Part shown: one piece after another, positions 21,661 to 32,562 of the stretch
How positions within the stretch are numbered: the stretch's first letter is position 1
Layout: every line of letters begins with the position of its first letter
DNA from: Tolypeutes matacus
Lineage: Eukaryota; Chordata; Mammalia; Cingulata; Chlamyphoridae
Assembly: GCA_026826555.1 (NCBI GenBank)
Contig: JAKSZT010054335.1
Span: forward strand, 7,659,557 to 7,723,556
Length of the DNA: 64,000 nt
Reading direction: 5' to 3'
Made by a program: the position numbers and the translations under genes
Notes under the pieces: generated by a model
What the model was told of the DNA's origin: nothing
The model's database searches: none
What the model saw: only the letters and a program-made list of their open reading frames with translations

Positions 21661-23070
21661 ACTTATCCCTTTACTACATTATTAGTAGTATCGTCACTTT
21701 AAAATGCAAAACGTGGACTCAGGGAAGTTTAACGTTTTTAGGCTCACAAAGCCAACAAGTGGAAGCACTAGAAAAATAGACTTGACTGTGATCTTTTCAA
21801 TCTTTCTCCTAATCCTTTCTATTTTGTTTGTGATTAGCTTGTAATTCTCAACATTAGAGTTAATGGCCAAAAAGAAATTACATTTTATTTTTCCTGCAAA
21901 TATTACTGTTTATAAGGGAGCAAATCCCAGCTTTGCTCAGAGAGGTTGATATGTTTAACAAGGATTTGGAATCGTTTTTAATACTTCCTGTTATGGCAAA
22001 GCTTACTTTCAAATTTAGTTTTTGAGAGTTGAAAATACTCTGCAAGATTATTTGCTTCCTTACCGTCCCACACTCCTTCTGTTTATTCCTACTTTAAGCT
22101 TCCCAGCTGAGATGCATGCTGGCTTCTAAATCATTACAATTCAATGTAGTAGAGTTGACATTACCACCCAAATCACAGCAACTGAAGCTATTACATGGTT
22201 TTCTCCTTTTTTTCTTTTAGCAGTTAGCAAAGCTGTATTTTGTCTCTATCTACAGAAAGGGACACATGTGGCAACACTATATTTTACTAACATGCAAATT
22301 TAGTAATATCCATCGGTCACAGAAGGAGCTTGAAAAACGGGACAGAAGACTCGTTAGCTTCAGGCTGCCTCCCCACGCCTCCACGCCCCAGCACAGTGAT
22401 CAATTTTCCTGCCATGCAGATAACTCTTTATTGGACAGTTCCCTTCCTACCCTGTTTAGCCCCAAAGAGCCTAATATGACAACACAGTGTCACTCTGATT
22501 GTAAAGTTTATCTCTGGAATTAAAATCCTACGACATCGCCCCTCGTGTGCTGAAGAAATTGCTCTGGGTTCTGATGTTGGGCACACCTAGACCTTCCTGC
22601 ATGCGAGTGAACAGAGAAAAACTGCATGTAAAAGAAGCAATTTTAAAGAGGAAACCTGTCTGAGATCTCAGAACAAATGCCCCTTATGAATTTGACTTTC
22701 TCTAAGAAGCATTCTTAATTATAGATGCTCAGAGATATTCAAGATGCACATTACATCTAAGTTGAGGGAACTCTAGATCAGAAAAAAAATTGCTTTTAAG
22801 GAAAAAATGTGTCTCATAGGATTTGACAATACAATGGACTGTCTTAGATTCCTGGGTATACAATTGTATCTCTGCACATAGTGACGTTGCCTATGCCTGT
22901 CAGATACGTTAATATTTATGCCTCTTGTTCTTTCTCTCGTCTACTCTTGTATTGAGTATTCATTAAATTACGTGTGTTCATTATATAATTGTAGTGATAA
23001 TAAGGGTTCGTAAATGGTTCCTGCTTGTAATTTTTGGTCAACATTTTGTTGATAATGAAACTGGTCTACT
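21661..23070. other. intergenic DNA
   Basis: AT-rich, no long frame, no repeat I can name with confidence. Confidence 0.35.
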
Positions 23071-23108
23071 GCCTTTTTCCTTTCTTTTTTCCCCCGTCTC
23101 TCTCTCAG

Positions 23109-23165
23109 GTTTTGGTATCTGGTTATGTTGGCTTCAGAAAATTAGTTGGTAAGTCTCACCTCTCT
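23109..23165 (-). pseudogene. L1 ORF2 fragment, antisense
   Basis: GGTTTTGGTATCTGGTTATGTTGGCTTCAGAAAATTAGTTGG is antisense to the reverse-transcriptase part of L1 ORF2 (sense: ...ATGAGGCCAGCATTACCCTGATACC type). It is preceded by a long pyrimidine tract and followed by GTAAGT; see findings. Confidence 0.55.
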
Positions 23166-23359
23166 TTCAAATGCCTAGAGTGGTTTACTTTGGGACTGGT
23201 AGGGCCTCCTCTGCTCCCATGAGAGCCGAGGGAGATAACGCGTGGAGAGAGTTTAGATTAGTGGCTGGCACACACAGTAAGCCCTCAGCTAACATCCCGA
23301 ATGAGGGGACGTGGGAAGGCATAAGTTCAAGGCAGTCTCTGCTTTTTGTTTGTTTTTGA

Positions 23360-23798
23360 CCTGTGCGACCAAAGAATTATTATGGACTACTGGAAAAAAG
23401 TCAGTATAGGCAAAGGATGGCACAGAGTTCTTCCAAAGGAGGGAGTAAAGTAACCATTGCTCTTAATCCAGTCAGCAAAAGACATGCAGTGTCCGTCAAC
23501 ACAAGAAGGGACAAATACAACGTGGGAGGCACACACGGAGCAATCTCACTCGGCTGCTACACGGAATCACGTTCCGGTGCACGCGACAGTGTGGACGAGC
23601 CTGACGGCATCACGCGGAATGTGCCTGATACAAGAGGAAAAGCATGGTCTGGTTTCACTTGCATGAAATACCTACAAGAAGAAAATACACCAAGACAGAA
23701 AGTGGATTCCGGGCTACCAGGGGCGAGAAGTGGGGGCTATTGCTCGACGGAGCCAGTGTCTCAGTTTGGGGTGATGAGGCCATTTTGGTAGTGCGTGG
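23360..23798 (+). repeat. L1M 3' UTR, 5' half of a split copy
   Basis: GGACAAATACAACGTGGGAGG..., CAGAAAGTGGATTCCGGGCTACCAGGGGCGAGAAGTGGGGGCTATTG and GTTTGGGGTGATGAGG follow the old L1 3' end. The sequence continues at 24477 after the inserted LTR. Confidence 0.7.
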
Positions 23799-24472
23799 TG
23801 GCGCCTTCAGTCAGCCAAAGGGCTACAGGTGCGAAGTGCCAGAAAAGACACTGGCCTTTAATGAAGGGGGCTTATTTGGGGTGAGGCTCACAGTCCCCAG
23901 GCCGTGGAAAGTCTAATTCAAGGCACCGTAAGAGGTGGTTTCTCACAGTCAGCGGCCACGTGGGGAAGCCGGATGGCGGCGGCCTGGGCCTGGGCTCGCC
24001 TTCCCCTCCGGCCTCCTCTTCCTCCTGAGCTCCGCGGGCCCAGCCTCTTGGGCTTCGTGCGTTAATGACCCTGCAGTCCCCTCTGTCCTGGCCCAGGACT
24101 GTTTCCTTCTGGGCCTCCTAGATCAGTCTCGGCTGTGAGCTATCGGGCAAGTGGCTTGTCTCTCCCAGGGCCTCAGCTGTTTGAGCCTCTCCTTTCCGTC
24201 ACAGGGTGGGATCAAAACTGACAGGGCTCTCTCTTCCCGTGTCTGCCTGAGTGAGTCCTTCTGTTTCCGTTTATATCAGATCCCAAAGGGGGTGGAAGTT
24301 CAACTGACGTAGCCCAATCAGAAGCCCTAAAGAGCTCTTATCAAGCAATCTAATCAAGTTCCCTCGAATGAATTTAATGCAATCAAAAGGTATCACATAG
24401 AGAGGAATAGATTAGTGTACAAGCAAAATCTTTGTGGTTTTGGGATTCATAAAATAATTTCAAACTGCCACA
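23799..24472 (-). mobile_element. solo LTR-like element, family B, 674 bp, with 4-bp TSD
   Basis: On the minus strand it begins TGTGGCAGTTTGAAATTATTTTATGAATCCC and ends ...GACTGAAGGCGCCA, a TG...CA element. It interrupts an L1M 3' end and is flanked by GTGG at 23795-23798 and 24473-24476. The family recurs at 42945-43510 and, in part, 37310-37590. Size, TG/CA ends and 4-bp duplication point to a solo retroviral LTR. No formal name assigned. Confidence 0.7.
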
Positions 24473-24476
24473 GTGG

Positions 24477-24595
24477 TGTTGGTAGCCCAATATTATGAAT
24501 ATAATCAATATCACTGAACTGTATACACGCAAGTGGCTAAAATGGAAATTTTGTGTTATATATTACCATAAAGAAAGTTTTTTAAAAAATCCTTA
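24477..24595 (+). repeat. L1M 3' UTR, 3' half of the split copy
   Basis: CACTGAACTGTATACACGCAAGTGGCTAAAATGGAAATTTTGTGTTATATATTACCATAAAG is the terminal portion of an old L1, continuing 23360-23798. Confidence 0.75.
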
Positions 24596-24599
24596 AAGG

Positions 24600-25335
24600 T
24601 GGAGGTGGAGGGCAAAGATAAAAGGTACATACAAAACATGCGATGCATGACTACAAATGGGCACGTGGGAAGTTCTAAGACAAGTCGTCTCCGCTGCCTC
24701 CACATTGCAAAGTGACTCACGACCCCCGTGGCGGCTGCCAGCACCTGCCCGGACCCGGTTACTCAGCCAGGCCTGCGGCTCATGTGCCGCGAGTGGCTCA
24801 CAGCCGCCCCTTCTCCAAAGTGACTCCCTGGCCAGAGGGGAGCTGACTGACGGGGGGCTCGCAACCCCCTGCCCCCGGCAGCCCCAAAGCCACGGGGACC
24901 TGGACTCCAGGGTGCAGGCCCTGCAGCGCGGCCGTGGGGCCAGGCCGGAGCAGCTCTTGTTCCTCGCGGGCCCTGTCGCGCTCCCCTCCCCCTGGGATGG
25001 CGTCCTTCATAGCCCCGGCGCACCCGAGCTCCTGTCGCGGCTCCTGCTCGTGGGGGCACACTTCAAGGGAGCAAGAGTACGGCTCGGACGCTGGAGGGGT
25101 TGACACCAGAAGAAAAGTGTGGACGTGACTGTGTGAGGCAAACGAGGGGATCGGCTGCCTGGGAGACTGAGAGGAAAGGAGGAAGGAACTGGGGGGCCAG
25201 GCCGAGAGCCCGCAGGCCGAGCCGTGCGGCCTGAGCCGGACCCCTGCCTGCTGCCCCCGCAGGCCTCCGTCCACGCCTGCCCTTTCACTGCACCCGGCCT
25301 CTTTGTCTTCAGGCGGCATGGCTTGTAAAACTGCC
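24600..25335. other. GC-rich intergenic DNA
   Basis: Overlapping frames on both strands without recognisable domains. Moderate CpG content. Confidence 0.35.
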
Positions 25336-25340
25336 TCGCT

Positions 25341-25428
25341 GGGGAGCGGACGTAGCTCAGGGGCTGAGCGCCTGCTTCCCATGTACGAGGTCCTGGGTTC
25401 AATCCCCGGGACCTCCTGAAAAATAGCA
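25341..25428 (+). mobile_element. DAS-type SINE, monomer
   Basis: GGGGAGCGGACGTAGCTCAGGGGCTGAGCGCCTGCTTCCCATGTACGAGG...GGGTTCAATCCCCGGGACCTCC closely resembles tRNA-Ala, with A box (TAGCTCAGGGGC) and B box (GGTTCAATCC). The 3' tail is only GAAAAATAG. It is a SINE and not a tRNA gene: the acceptor stem does not pair well and an A-rich tail follows. Confidence 0.9.
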
Positions 25429-25429
25429 A

Positions 25430-27262
25430 ACACCTCTCCCGAGCAGACCGTGCTCCCAACCCCGGCAGGCGGTAGCTGCAAGAACTTAGGGAAAACCAGA
25501 GGGGGAGGAGACAGTGGAAGCTGAGGCCAGCAATGCAGAAAGCTGACCCTCGGCTCTTCTTATGCGGGGAGGAGGGGACAAAACAGATGAACTTACAGCT
25601 CCTGACAAATGCAGATGGAAACTTGGGGTGGGGGCTCCCAGGAAGCCGGGATGCTGAAGGGGGTGTGGCCAGCTGGGGCTTTGAAACAAACTGCCTTCCA
25701 GCGTCCTCCTGGCTTTTTTCCTTATTGGTACCCGGGAGCTTCGGGGAGCTAGGGATCCAGGCTGCAAAGCTGGCTGTGACTGTGGATGTGTCCTTGAGGA
25801 TGCCCTTGGTTGTTGCCAAGGACGCGAGCCATGGCCCTCCTGCTCCCCATGTGTGGACGTGGACAGTGTCTGCTTCTCAAAGGGGCACACGTTGCTGGAA
25901 TAGCCCCAACAAGCTTCCGCGGTAGCCGTAGCCCAGGTAGCCGTTTTCCAAGGTCAGTGCAGGGCTAGTGCACAGGCTCTGCAGTCAGCCAGGATCCATT
26001 CCGGGCGGGCTGCGGGAATTCCCGCGTAGCATTTATTAGCTAAGCCTGGTGTCTATACACGCAAGCACACGTAGACACACGTGCAGGCATGCACACACGT
26101 GCACAGAGGCACGCACAATTCACACAACCGCAGCCTGAGTGGTGAATTGACCCTCAGTCTGTTGGCTTTGGCTCACTTTCCTTAGACTCCATTCTTTACT
26201 CCCTTGTTTAAAACCCTCTGTTGAGCTCTGGAGCAGAAACTCGAGGATGAAAATACTGAACTCGGGGAGTTTCACCTTGTCCTGGGGATGGGCAGCAAGC
26301 AAGTAAATAGACACGATAGGCCTTCTGTGGCAGATTCTCTGCAGGGGACAAGCAGGGTGAGCTCAAAGTCAGAGGCCCGCTTCAGGGCTGCGCTTCAGCG
26401 ACGCGCGGGAGCACTTTAGTCTGGGCTCCCCCGAAGCAGACCCTGACACGCAGCTTCCAGAGCTGCTGCTTTGCTGCAGTGGAGGCACAGGGAAGGCAGT
26501 CGGGAAGGACCCGTCGCCAAGGAAGCTACCACCACGGGCAGCTGGGGGGCCGCCTGGAGCCACTGTGGACCTGGGCCTCGGTGTGCCAGGGGCAGGGGGC
26601 TATTGGGCACTGATACGCCAGCTTCTGTGGTGGGGTGAGGGCCGCTCCTGGGGGGACAGTTCCCCAGCACTTCTGCTCCCCCCATGTGGGCTGCAGAGTG
26701 GATTCTGGGGGCCAGAAAAAGCATGTGGCAAGGGGAGGGCGGCCCTGCCGGCTGGAACTGGACGGGTGAAGGGGTGGGGGCCATGCCAACACAGGCACCG
26801 GCAGGTGGTGACTTCAGCACTTCATTGACGTCAACCGGAACTTTCTCCTGAAACACATTCAAAATAGAAACTTAAATCGAGCCATCAATAGCTGGTGCAT
26901 TTGGTTCCTGGTCCGGGGATGGCTCCTGAAGAGTGTTTTTAGACATGTGCACTGTAAATACACGACCCAGCGCTGATTTGCACCGTTTGAGGATTGTTAA
27001 ACTAGTTCAGAGGTGGCATTTACTCTTCTGGAAACACCTGTCAGAAGCTACTGCTGACAACTGAGGCTTAGTGGCTGCCTGCACAGAGAGCTCCTCGGAA
27101 GTCCACTATTCCTAGACTCACCTGGGAACTGGAAAGACTTTGCAAAAACGGGAAAAGCCCCAGAGAGGGAGAGGGATGGAGATGGCCCGTGCACCAGACG
27201 GCCTGGCGGCAGCCTCTGCTCCACAAGTCCCCCTCTTGGGGTAGACACTCAGAGCCTGGCGG
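25430..27262. other. intergenic DNA
   Basis: GC-rich patches at 25740-25900 and 26390-26820 give long chance frames on both strands. CA/CG-rich low complexity (ACACGTAGACACACGTGCAGGCATGCACACACGTGCACAG) lies at 26055-26110. No gene identified. Confidence 0.35.
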
Positions 27263-27264
27263 GG

Positions 27265-27362
27265 AGGGGTCGGTGACCACGTCATCCTGGTTTGCCCAGG
27301 ACCTGTCCCGGTTTCAACACTGAATGCCCTGTGTCCAGACAAACCAGGACCCTGGGTTACTC
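27265..27362. mobile_element. short palindromic DNA-transposon-type repeat
   Basis: GGTGACCACGTCATCCTGGTTTGCCCAGGACCTGTCCCGG and, later, GTCCAGACAAACCAGGACCCTGGG form the two halves of a near-palindromic mammalian MITE. Family name not assigned. Confidence 0.5.
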
Positions 27363-27364
27363 GA

Positions 27365-28054
27365 GGGAGGGAAAGAATTTCTGGCTCTCACAGCAGCCCC
27401 TGAGCTATTGTTGATGTTTGTGCTGCCTGCTGATCGAATTAATACAATCTGTGCCTTTAGTGTCAAAGAGATATGCTTGGGAATGACCACCAGTTGGAGT
27501 AACTCATTACATATGTACCCACTAAATAAAGGCAGCTATTTAACAAAATTCTTAATCAGACAACAAGAGGAGGGACTGAACTCACACATATTTAATTTTC
27601 TTTTCATGCAAAACCGTATTTTTGACACCTAACATTCAGTTTACTTCTCTAAAAACCAAGAACCTAATTCACGAGCATTTAATTATCATTGTAATTAATC
27701 TTCTCCCTGCGAGAGTTGTTCCTGGTAGTTACGTGCCAGAATCTAAGTCTTCATCACCCTTCCTGAGACTCGCCAAGCGCTGAAAGTCACATACACAGGC
27801 CTTAAACCACTCTGAAGTGGAGCCACAGCCCAGCACTCACGACTGGCCGCCGCGCCTTTGCACGTACATTACAGAACACAATTTATAGCCTCGCTGCCAG
27901 GAACCAGGAAATTCCCAAACACAGATCCTGGAATATAACGAAGCAATTTTACACACAAGTTCCTGGGTATTCCAGTGCACGCTGCTGCCTCGACTAGAAG
28001 GAGCCCTCCATTTTCGGGTCGGCAAGGCACGGTTTTAATTGAAGGTAGACATTT
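27365..28054. other. intergenic DNA
   Basis: Nothing recognised. Confidence 0.35.
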
Positions 28055-28193
28055 TCATGCATGGAGGGTGGGCTTTGGTGGCCCATCACTGAGATTCAGA
28101 GTAAAGAGGTCGTCTGAGAAAAGAAGCACAGCTTTCAGTGTTTCAGGGAGCGAGCTGCTGAGGCAGTACACAATCAGGTTCACAAGACTTGCC
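28055..28193 (-). CDS. possible terminal exon or pseudogene fragment, low confidence
   Basis: On the minus strand, TACTTTTTCTCAG precedes an open stretch of about 45 codons that includes a hydrophobic VNLIVYCLSSS segment and ends at a TGA (28055-28057). The hydrophobic start followed by a short polar tail would suit the end of a multi-span membrane protein, but I cannot name one. No partner exon is visible. The larger frame 28055-28402 continues upstream without support. Confidence 0.15.
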
Positions 28194-28594
28194 CTGAGAA
28201 AAAGTACAGGCGCAGTTCTATGAGATGCTAAAGCCTGGCACTCAGCCATTCCCCGCCTGAAATTCAGCAAGGAAAAGCACTTCTCCGATGGAAGGAGGAC
28301 AGCCATCACAGCGCTCCCACCCCCGAAAGGAGGTTTCTCCTCCGATGCCAGCAGTGATGGGGCCGCCCCCCCTCTGGGCCACGTGCCCAAGCAGGGACGC
28401 ACTGCACAGCTGTCCCCAGCCCCGGTCAGAGCCGTGCCCGCAGCAAATCCTGCTCTGGGGCAGGGTCACGGGACAGCATTTCAAACAAAGCGAAACTTAC
28501 GTCTATTTTCAATCTCTGAGTCACTTCTTTTAGCTTTAAACCAATTATCCAAACAAATAACTCTCAAACTGAAATTGGAGACTTTATCTAGCTA

Positions 28595-28720
28595 CCTTTT
28601 TATTAGAGAAGTTGCATGAGATACAAAGTTCCCATATACCCCCCATCACTATCGCCTGGCATTAGTGTGGTAGGCTTGTTACAGTCGATGAAAAAACATT
28701 TTTATCATTGTTTAAGTGAA
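28595..28720 (-). repeat. L1 3' end fragment
   Basis: CTTTTTATTAGAGAAGTTGCATGAGATACAAAGTTCCCATATACCCCCCATCACTATCGCCTGGCATTAGTGTGGTAGGCTTGTTACAG is antisense L1 3' UTR of the same general kind as 46987-47530. Confidence 0.65.
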
Positions 28721-28869
28721 GTTTTGAACAGGGCCCTAAGCCCGCCAGGAGTGCACGAGATCGTGGGGCAATCGTGGGTGACTGACCACAGCCCAGCCCA
28801 CGGCGTTGAGTGAAGGTGCAGGGATTCGGCGCAGGGGAGGATGCCGTCGCAGGTGGGGGGAAAAGCCGT

Positions 28870-29010
28870 GGGCCTTTGAGGCAGGAAGTCCAGCTCTCCC
28901 CCTTACTCAAGGGACGGGGGGCATGGGCCCGACTCTTCCTAAGTCTCATTTTTGTCATCCATGAAATGGATTGTGGCGAGTAAGTGGGATAATACAAATG
29001 TAGTAACGTA
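28870..29010 (+). repeat. MIR SINE
   Basis: GGAAGTCCAGCTCTCCCCCTTACTC and CTAAGTCTCATTTTTGTCATCCATGAAATGG are the recognisable MIR core and 3' part in sense orientation. Confidence 0.65.
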
Positions 29011-29269
29011 AAAAATATGTTCTCAACCGTTGGCAGCAGGTTTCTTCTCCACTGAGGGAATCCATCTCTCTTTGTTTATGGAAACCAAAATTATTTTGCA
29101 GTTTGTCATTAAGGAAAATGCCTTAATAATTCGCTCGGAGTGAAGGTTTTAGGATGGTAATAACCAAAGCAGCAAAAGAAATCGTTAATCTGCTCTAGGA
29201 GAGAAATGTGCAGGACTGTGAGGGTGAGGAAGATGGGAGCAGAGAGCAGGGGAAGAGGGGAGAGCAAGG

Positions 29270-29990
29270 GGTAGGGTGGGGGCGGGCTCCGAGAAGGGGG
29301 CGGCTGGCACCCCACTTTCCGCTGTTGGGGTCACAGTTTAAAGCCTCCCTCTCTCCGCCCTCCGGGGCGTCTCTGTACCGGCCTTGGGCAACGTTTCTTC
29401 GGTGGCCGGGAAGGGCAGGCGCTGGGCGCAGCGTGGGCTTGTCACGTGGGGGTCAGGAAACTCCGTCAAGCAAGCTGACCTAGCAAGCAGAGCTCAGCTG
29501 CGGGCGCCGGGGCTGGGTGGCTCCTCTCCGTCCTGCAGGCCCCGGGCGAGTGGCCTCAGCTCGGGAGCAGCCGGGCTGTCCTCCAAGGGCCGGGGGTGGA
29601 GCTGGAGGTGGCGCCGAGGCTGTGGCCTGCGCCCGAGGCCACCGCTGCCAGCCCCGGGCGGGGATGGGGTGAGGCAGTCCTGCTCGACGGGCTCCAGGCA
29701 GTGCCCGTCACGGAGCGCGGTGCACGCGGGGCCCGTGGCTGGTCAGGGGGCAGCCCTGAGCACACCCTCCTTCTAGAGCACGGAGGGGGGGAGCAAGGCC
29801 ATCCCTCTCAGGCCCCTCGAGTGTGCACGAGCTCTCCTCCTCCTTCCTCGGCCCCCTTCAGCCCCTCCCACCGACAGCAGGCCCCCTGCGGCCGCGAGCC
29901 TCGCTGCCTGGCATCAGCTGGCACTGGTGGGCCTTCTGTGCCCCCTGGGCTCCCACCGGCCAGGGCAGGCTGTGAGCTCCGGCCCCCAGC
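29270..29990. promoter_or_regulatory. GC-rich, CpG-enriched block
   Basis: High GC with frequent CpG. Long frames on both strands but no domain and no identifiable exon. Could be an orphan CpG island or GC-rich intergenic DNA. Confidence 0.35.
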
Positions 29991-30895
29991 GGGAAGGCTG
30001 TCTGACTGGACTCCTGCCCAACTGCCCAGTCACACCCAACTCTCTCCTCTTTGAGTATCAGTTTTCTCCCAAGACCTCATCCACCTCTCAGAAGGGGTGC
30101 ATGGCGCTCCTCCTTTCTCCGTTTCGACCCTGCTCTTGCAAACAGCGGCCCCTGCCTACCCTCCTGTGGGAAGCTTTGCTCTGAATACATGACATCGCCT
30201 TTTCCTGAACCAGCTGAGGAGGAATAGCAAACTGCCCTCTTACATGCACCATTTGTCTTGAGCTTGGAGTCCAACTCTGACTCGGTGCACATTTTTTCTG
30301 ATAAATCTCTGCATTACTATGCAGAATTTTAATAATCAAATGTAGTGGAAAATACTTTTTGTGATATGCATGACCATAAATTCAAATATGATCGGTTACA
30401 TAGTTCTTTCTTACTGTGTGTTCTTGATTCTGCCCCCTGCTTTTACCTTTATAAATCTTAGCTGCTCCAGTGAAATGGAGGCTTTACCAGCTGATTTCGT
30501 TTCTGCAGGCACTCCGTTGTGGCAGAAGACAGTTTTCACATGCAAAGGCCTGGGGCTGGCGACAGGATGGGACACTGCTGACTCTTTAGGGGCATCCTGC
30601 AGGGTTTGCCGTAGGAATTAGGGCTAAGGTTGGGCAGATACAGGCCCAGAGTTCTGCCTGTTCCCTGTGTCTTGATACAAGTGCTCATGTGCCCGAGAAG
30701 GAGAGAAGGGGAAGAAGAGGAAGGCATGGCCCCACATGCCTGCTGCCCGGGCTCCCACAGGCTACTTTCCACACTCCAATGCTACGTATTATTCGCTCAT
30801 TCACTCAGTCCACACATGCTGGGAGCAACCCAAAGCCCACCTGTATGTGAGGACGCAGAAATTGCCTTACAACCAAATGACAGTCTATAGCTCAG
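29991..30895. other. intergenic DNA
   Basis: No assignable repeat or gene. Confidence 0.35.
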
Positions 30896-30899
30896 CCCT

Positions 30900-31224
30900 G
30901 TCCCTGCAGTCATTTCAAGAGCATTGACTAAATATCTACTTCCACTATGCTCTAAACTTTGCTTTATGCTTGGGGGCTGCTGCAGTGAGTAAAACAGAAA
31001 GAGTCCCAATGCTTTGGTGACAGGGTTGACACAGACATTAAACAAACATATTCATTCAAAATGCACTAGGGCCATGGAGGAAAAGAACAGACCTGTGGGA
31101 GAGATTAATAGGGGACCTAATTTAAGTTGAGGAGACTAAACCTGCAACCTGATCAGTGAGAGAGGAGGAGCTTTCCAGGTGGTGATGACTTGGGTATGTT
31201 TGAGTCACAAAGGGGGCCGTATGA
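30900..31224 (+). repeat. ancient dispersed repeat, family C, copy 2, part 1
   Basis: AAGAGCATTGACTAAATATCTACTTCCACTATGCTC, GGGGGCTGCTGCAGTGAGTAAAACAGAAAGAGTCCC, GACACAGACATTAAACAAACATATTC and GGGCCATGGAGGAAAAGAACAG match the order of modules in the family C copy at 13440. It continues after the minisatellite at 32366-32430 and 32561-32760. Confidence 0.7.
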
Positions 31225-32365
31225 CTGGAGATGGTGAGTGATGGTGAGAATGACAAGAACAGAGAGGTGGACAGGAGGTAGGTCAGGAAGCAGTGAGTGA
31301 CAGTGAGAATGACAAGAGCGGGGAGGTGGACAGGAGGTAGGTCAGGATACAGTGAGTGACGGTGAGAGTGGGGAGGTGGACAGGAGGTAGGTCAGGAGAC
31401 AGCAAGTGATGGTGAGAATGGCAAGAATGGGGATGTGGACAGGAGGTAGGTCAGGAGACAGCGATGGTGAGAATGGAGAGGTGGACAGGAGGTGGGTCTG
31501 GAGATGGCGAGTGATGGTGAGAATCACAAGAACAGAAAGGTGAACTGGAAGTAGGTCAGGAGACAGTGTGCGATGGTGAGACTGGAGAGGTGACCAGGAG
31601 CTAGGTCAGGAGATGGTGTGTGACAGTGAGAATGGACAGGTTGACTGGAGGTAGTCAGGAGATAGTGAATGATGGTGAGAATGGGTAAGTGGGCAGGAGG
31701 TAAGTCAGAAGATGGTGAGTGATGGTGAGAATGAAGAGGTAGACAGGAGCTAGATCAGGAGACAGTGAGTGACAATAAGGATGGATAGGTGGAATGGAGG
31801 TAGATCAGGAAAGAGTGAGTGGCGGTGAGAATGGCAAGAATGGGGAGGTGGACTGGAGGTAGGCCATGAGATGGTGAGTGATGGTGAGAACAGAGAGGTG
31901 GACAGGAGCTAGGTTAGGAGACAGTGAGTGACAGTGAGAACAGCAAGCATGAATCGATGGATAGGAGATAGGTCAGGAGATGGTGAGTGATGGTGAGTAT
32001 GGAGCGGTTGACAGGAGGTAGGTCAGGAGACAGTGAGCGATGGTGAGAATGGCAAGAATGGAGAGGTGGACTCAAGGTAGGTCAGGAGACAGTGAGTGAC
32101 TATGAAAATGGCAAGAATGGAGAGGTGGACGGGAAGTAGGTCAGGAGACAGTGAGCTTTGGTGAGAACAGAGAGGTGGACAGGAGGTAGGTCAGGAGACA
32201 GTAAGTGATGGTGAGAATGGCAAGAACAGAGAAGTGGATGGGGGCATGTCAGCAGACATTGAGTGATGTGAGAACAGAGGGGTGGACACGAGGTAGGTTA
32301 GGAGACAGTGAGTGATGGTGAGTTCGGCAAGAATGGAGAGGTGGACAGGAGGTAAGTCATGCGGG
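31225..32365. repeat. 50/59-bp minisatellite
   Basis: About 21 tandem units with consensus CAGGAGGTAGGTCAGGAGACAGTGAGTGATGGTGAGAATG(GCAAGAATG)GGGAGGTGGA. Two length classes alternate irregularly: 59 bp, and 50 bp lacking the bracketed 9 bases. Units differ by several substitutions, so the array is not recent throughout. The array resumes at 32431. Frames read through it (minus 31342-31527 and 32191-32451) are artefacts. Confidence 0.95.
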
Positions 32366-32430
32366 ACCGTGCAGGGAGTGTTAAGGAATATGGGCTTCAT
32401 TCTAAGGGAATGGGGAGATGGAGGGGCTTT
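32366..32430 (+). repeat. family C repeat segment embedded in the minisatellite
   Basis: GGACCGTGCAGGGAGTGTTAAGGAATATGGGCTTCATTCTAAGGGAATGGGGAGATGGAGGGGCTTTGAG aligns with the family C module that also appears at 51910-51965 (GGGCCTTGCGGGCCACGGGAAGAATTTCGGACTTTATGG). Array units lie on both sides. Confidence 0.7.
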
Positions 32431-32562
32431 GAGTGATGGTGAGAATGACAAGAACGGGGAGGTGGACAGGAGGTAGGTCAGGAGACAGTGAGTGATGGTG
32501 AGAATGGCAAGAATGGGGATGTGGACAGGAGGTAGGTCAGGAGACAGAGATGGTGAGAATGG
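32431..32562. repeat. 50/59-bp minisatellite, second block
   Basis: Two to three more units of the array at 31225-32365, the last truncated at GAGAATGGA before TATTTATACTTTG. Confidence 0.9.

Noticed and set aside
25341..25424. tRNA-Ala gene
   Set aside because: A and B boxes are present but the stems are imperfect, an A-rich tail follows and dimeric relatives exist nearby: it is a DAS-type SINE.
24798..25819. 227- and 270-codon minus frames
   Set aside because: They overlap each other in different frames and cross the DAS SINE at 25341-25428.
31342..32451. Minus frames rich in Ser/Leu/Pro/Thr
   Set aside because: They are translations of the 50/59-bp minisatellite.
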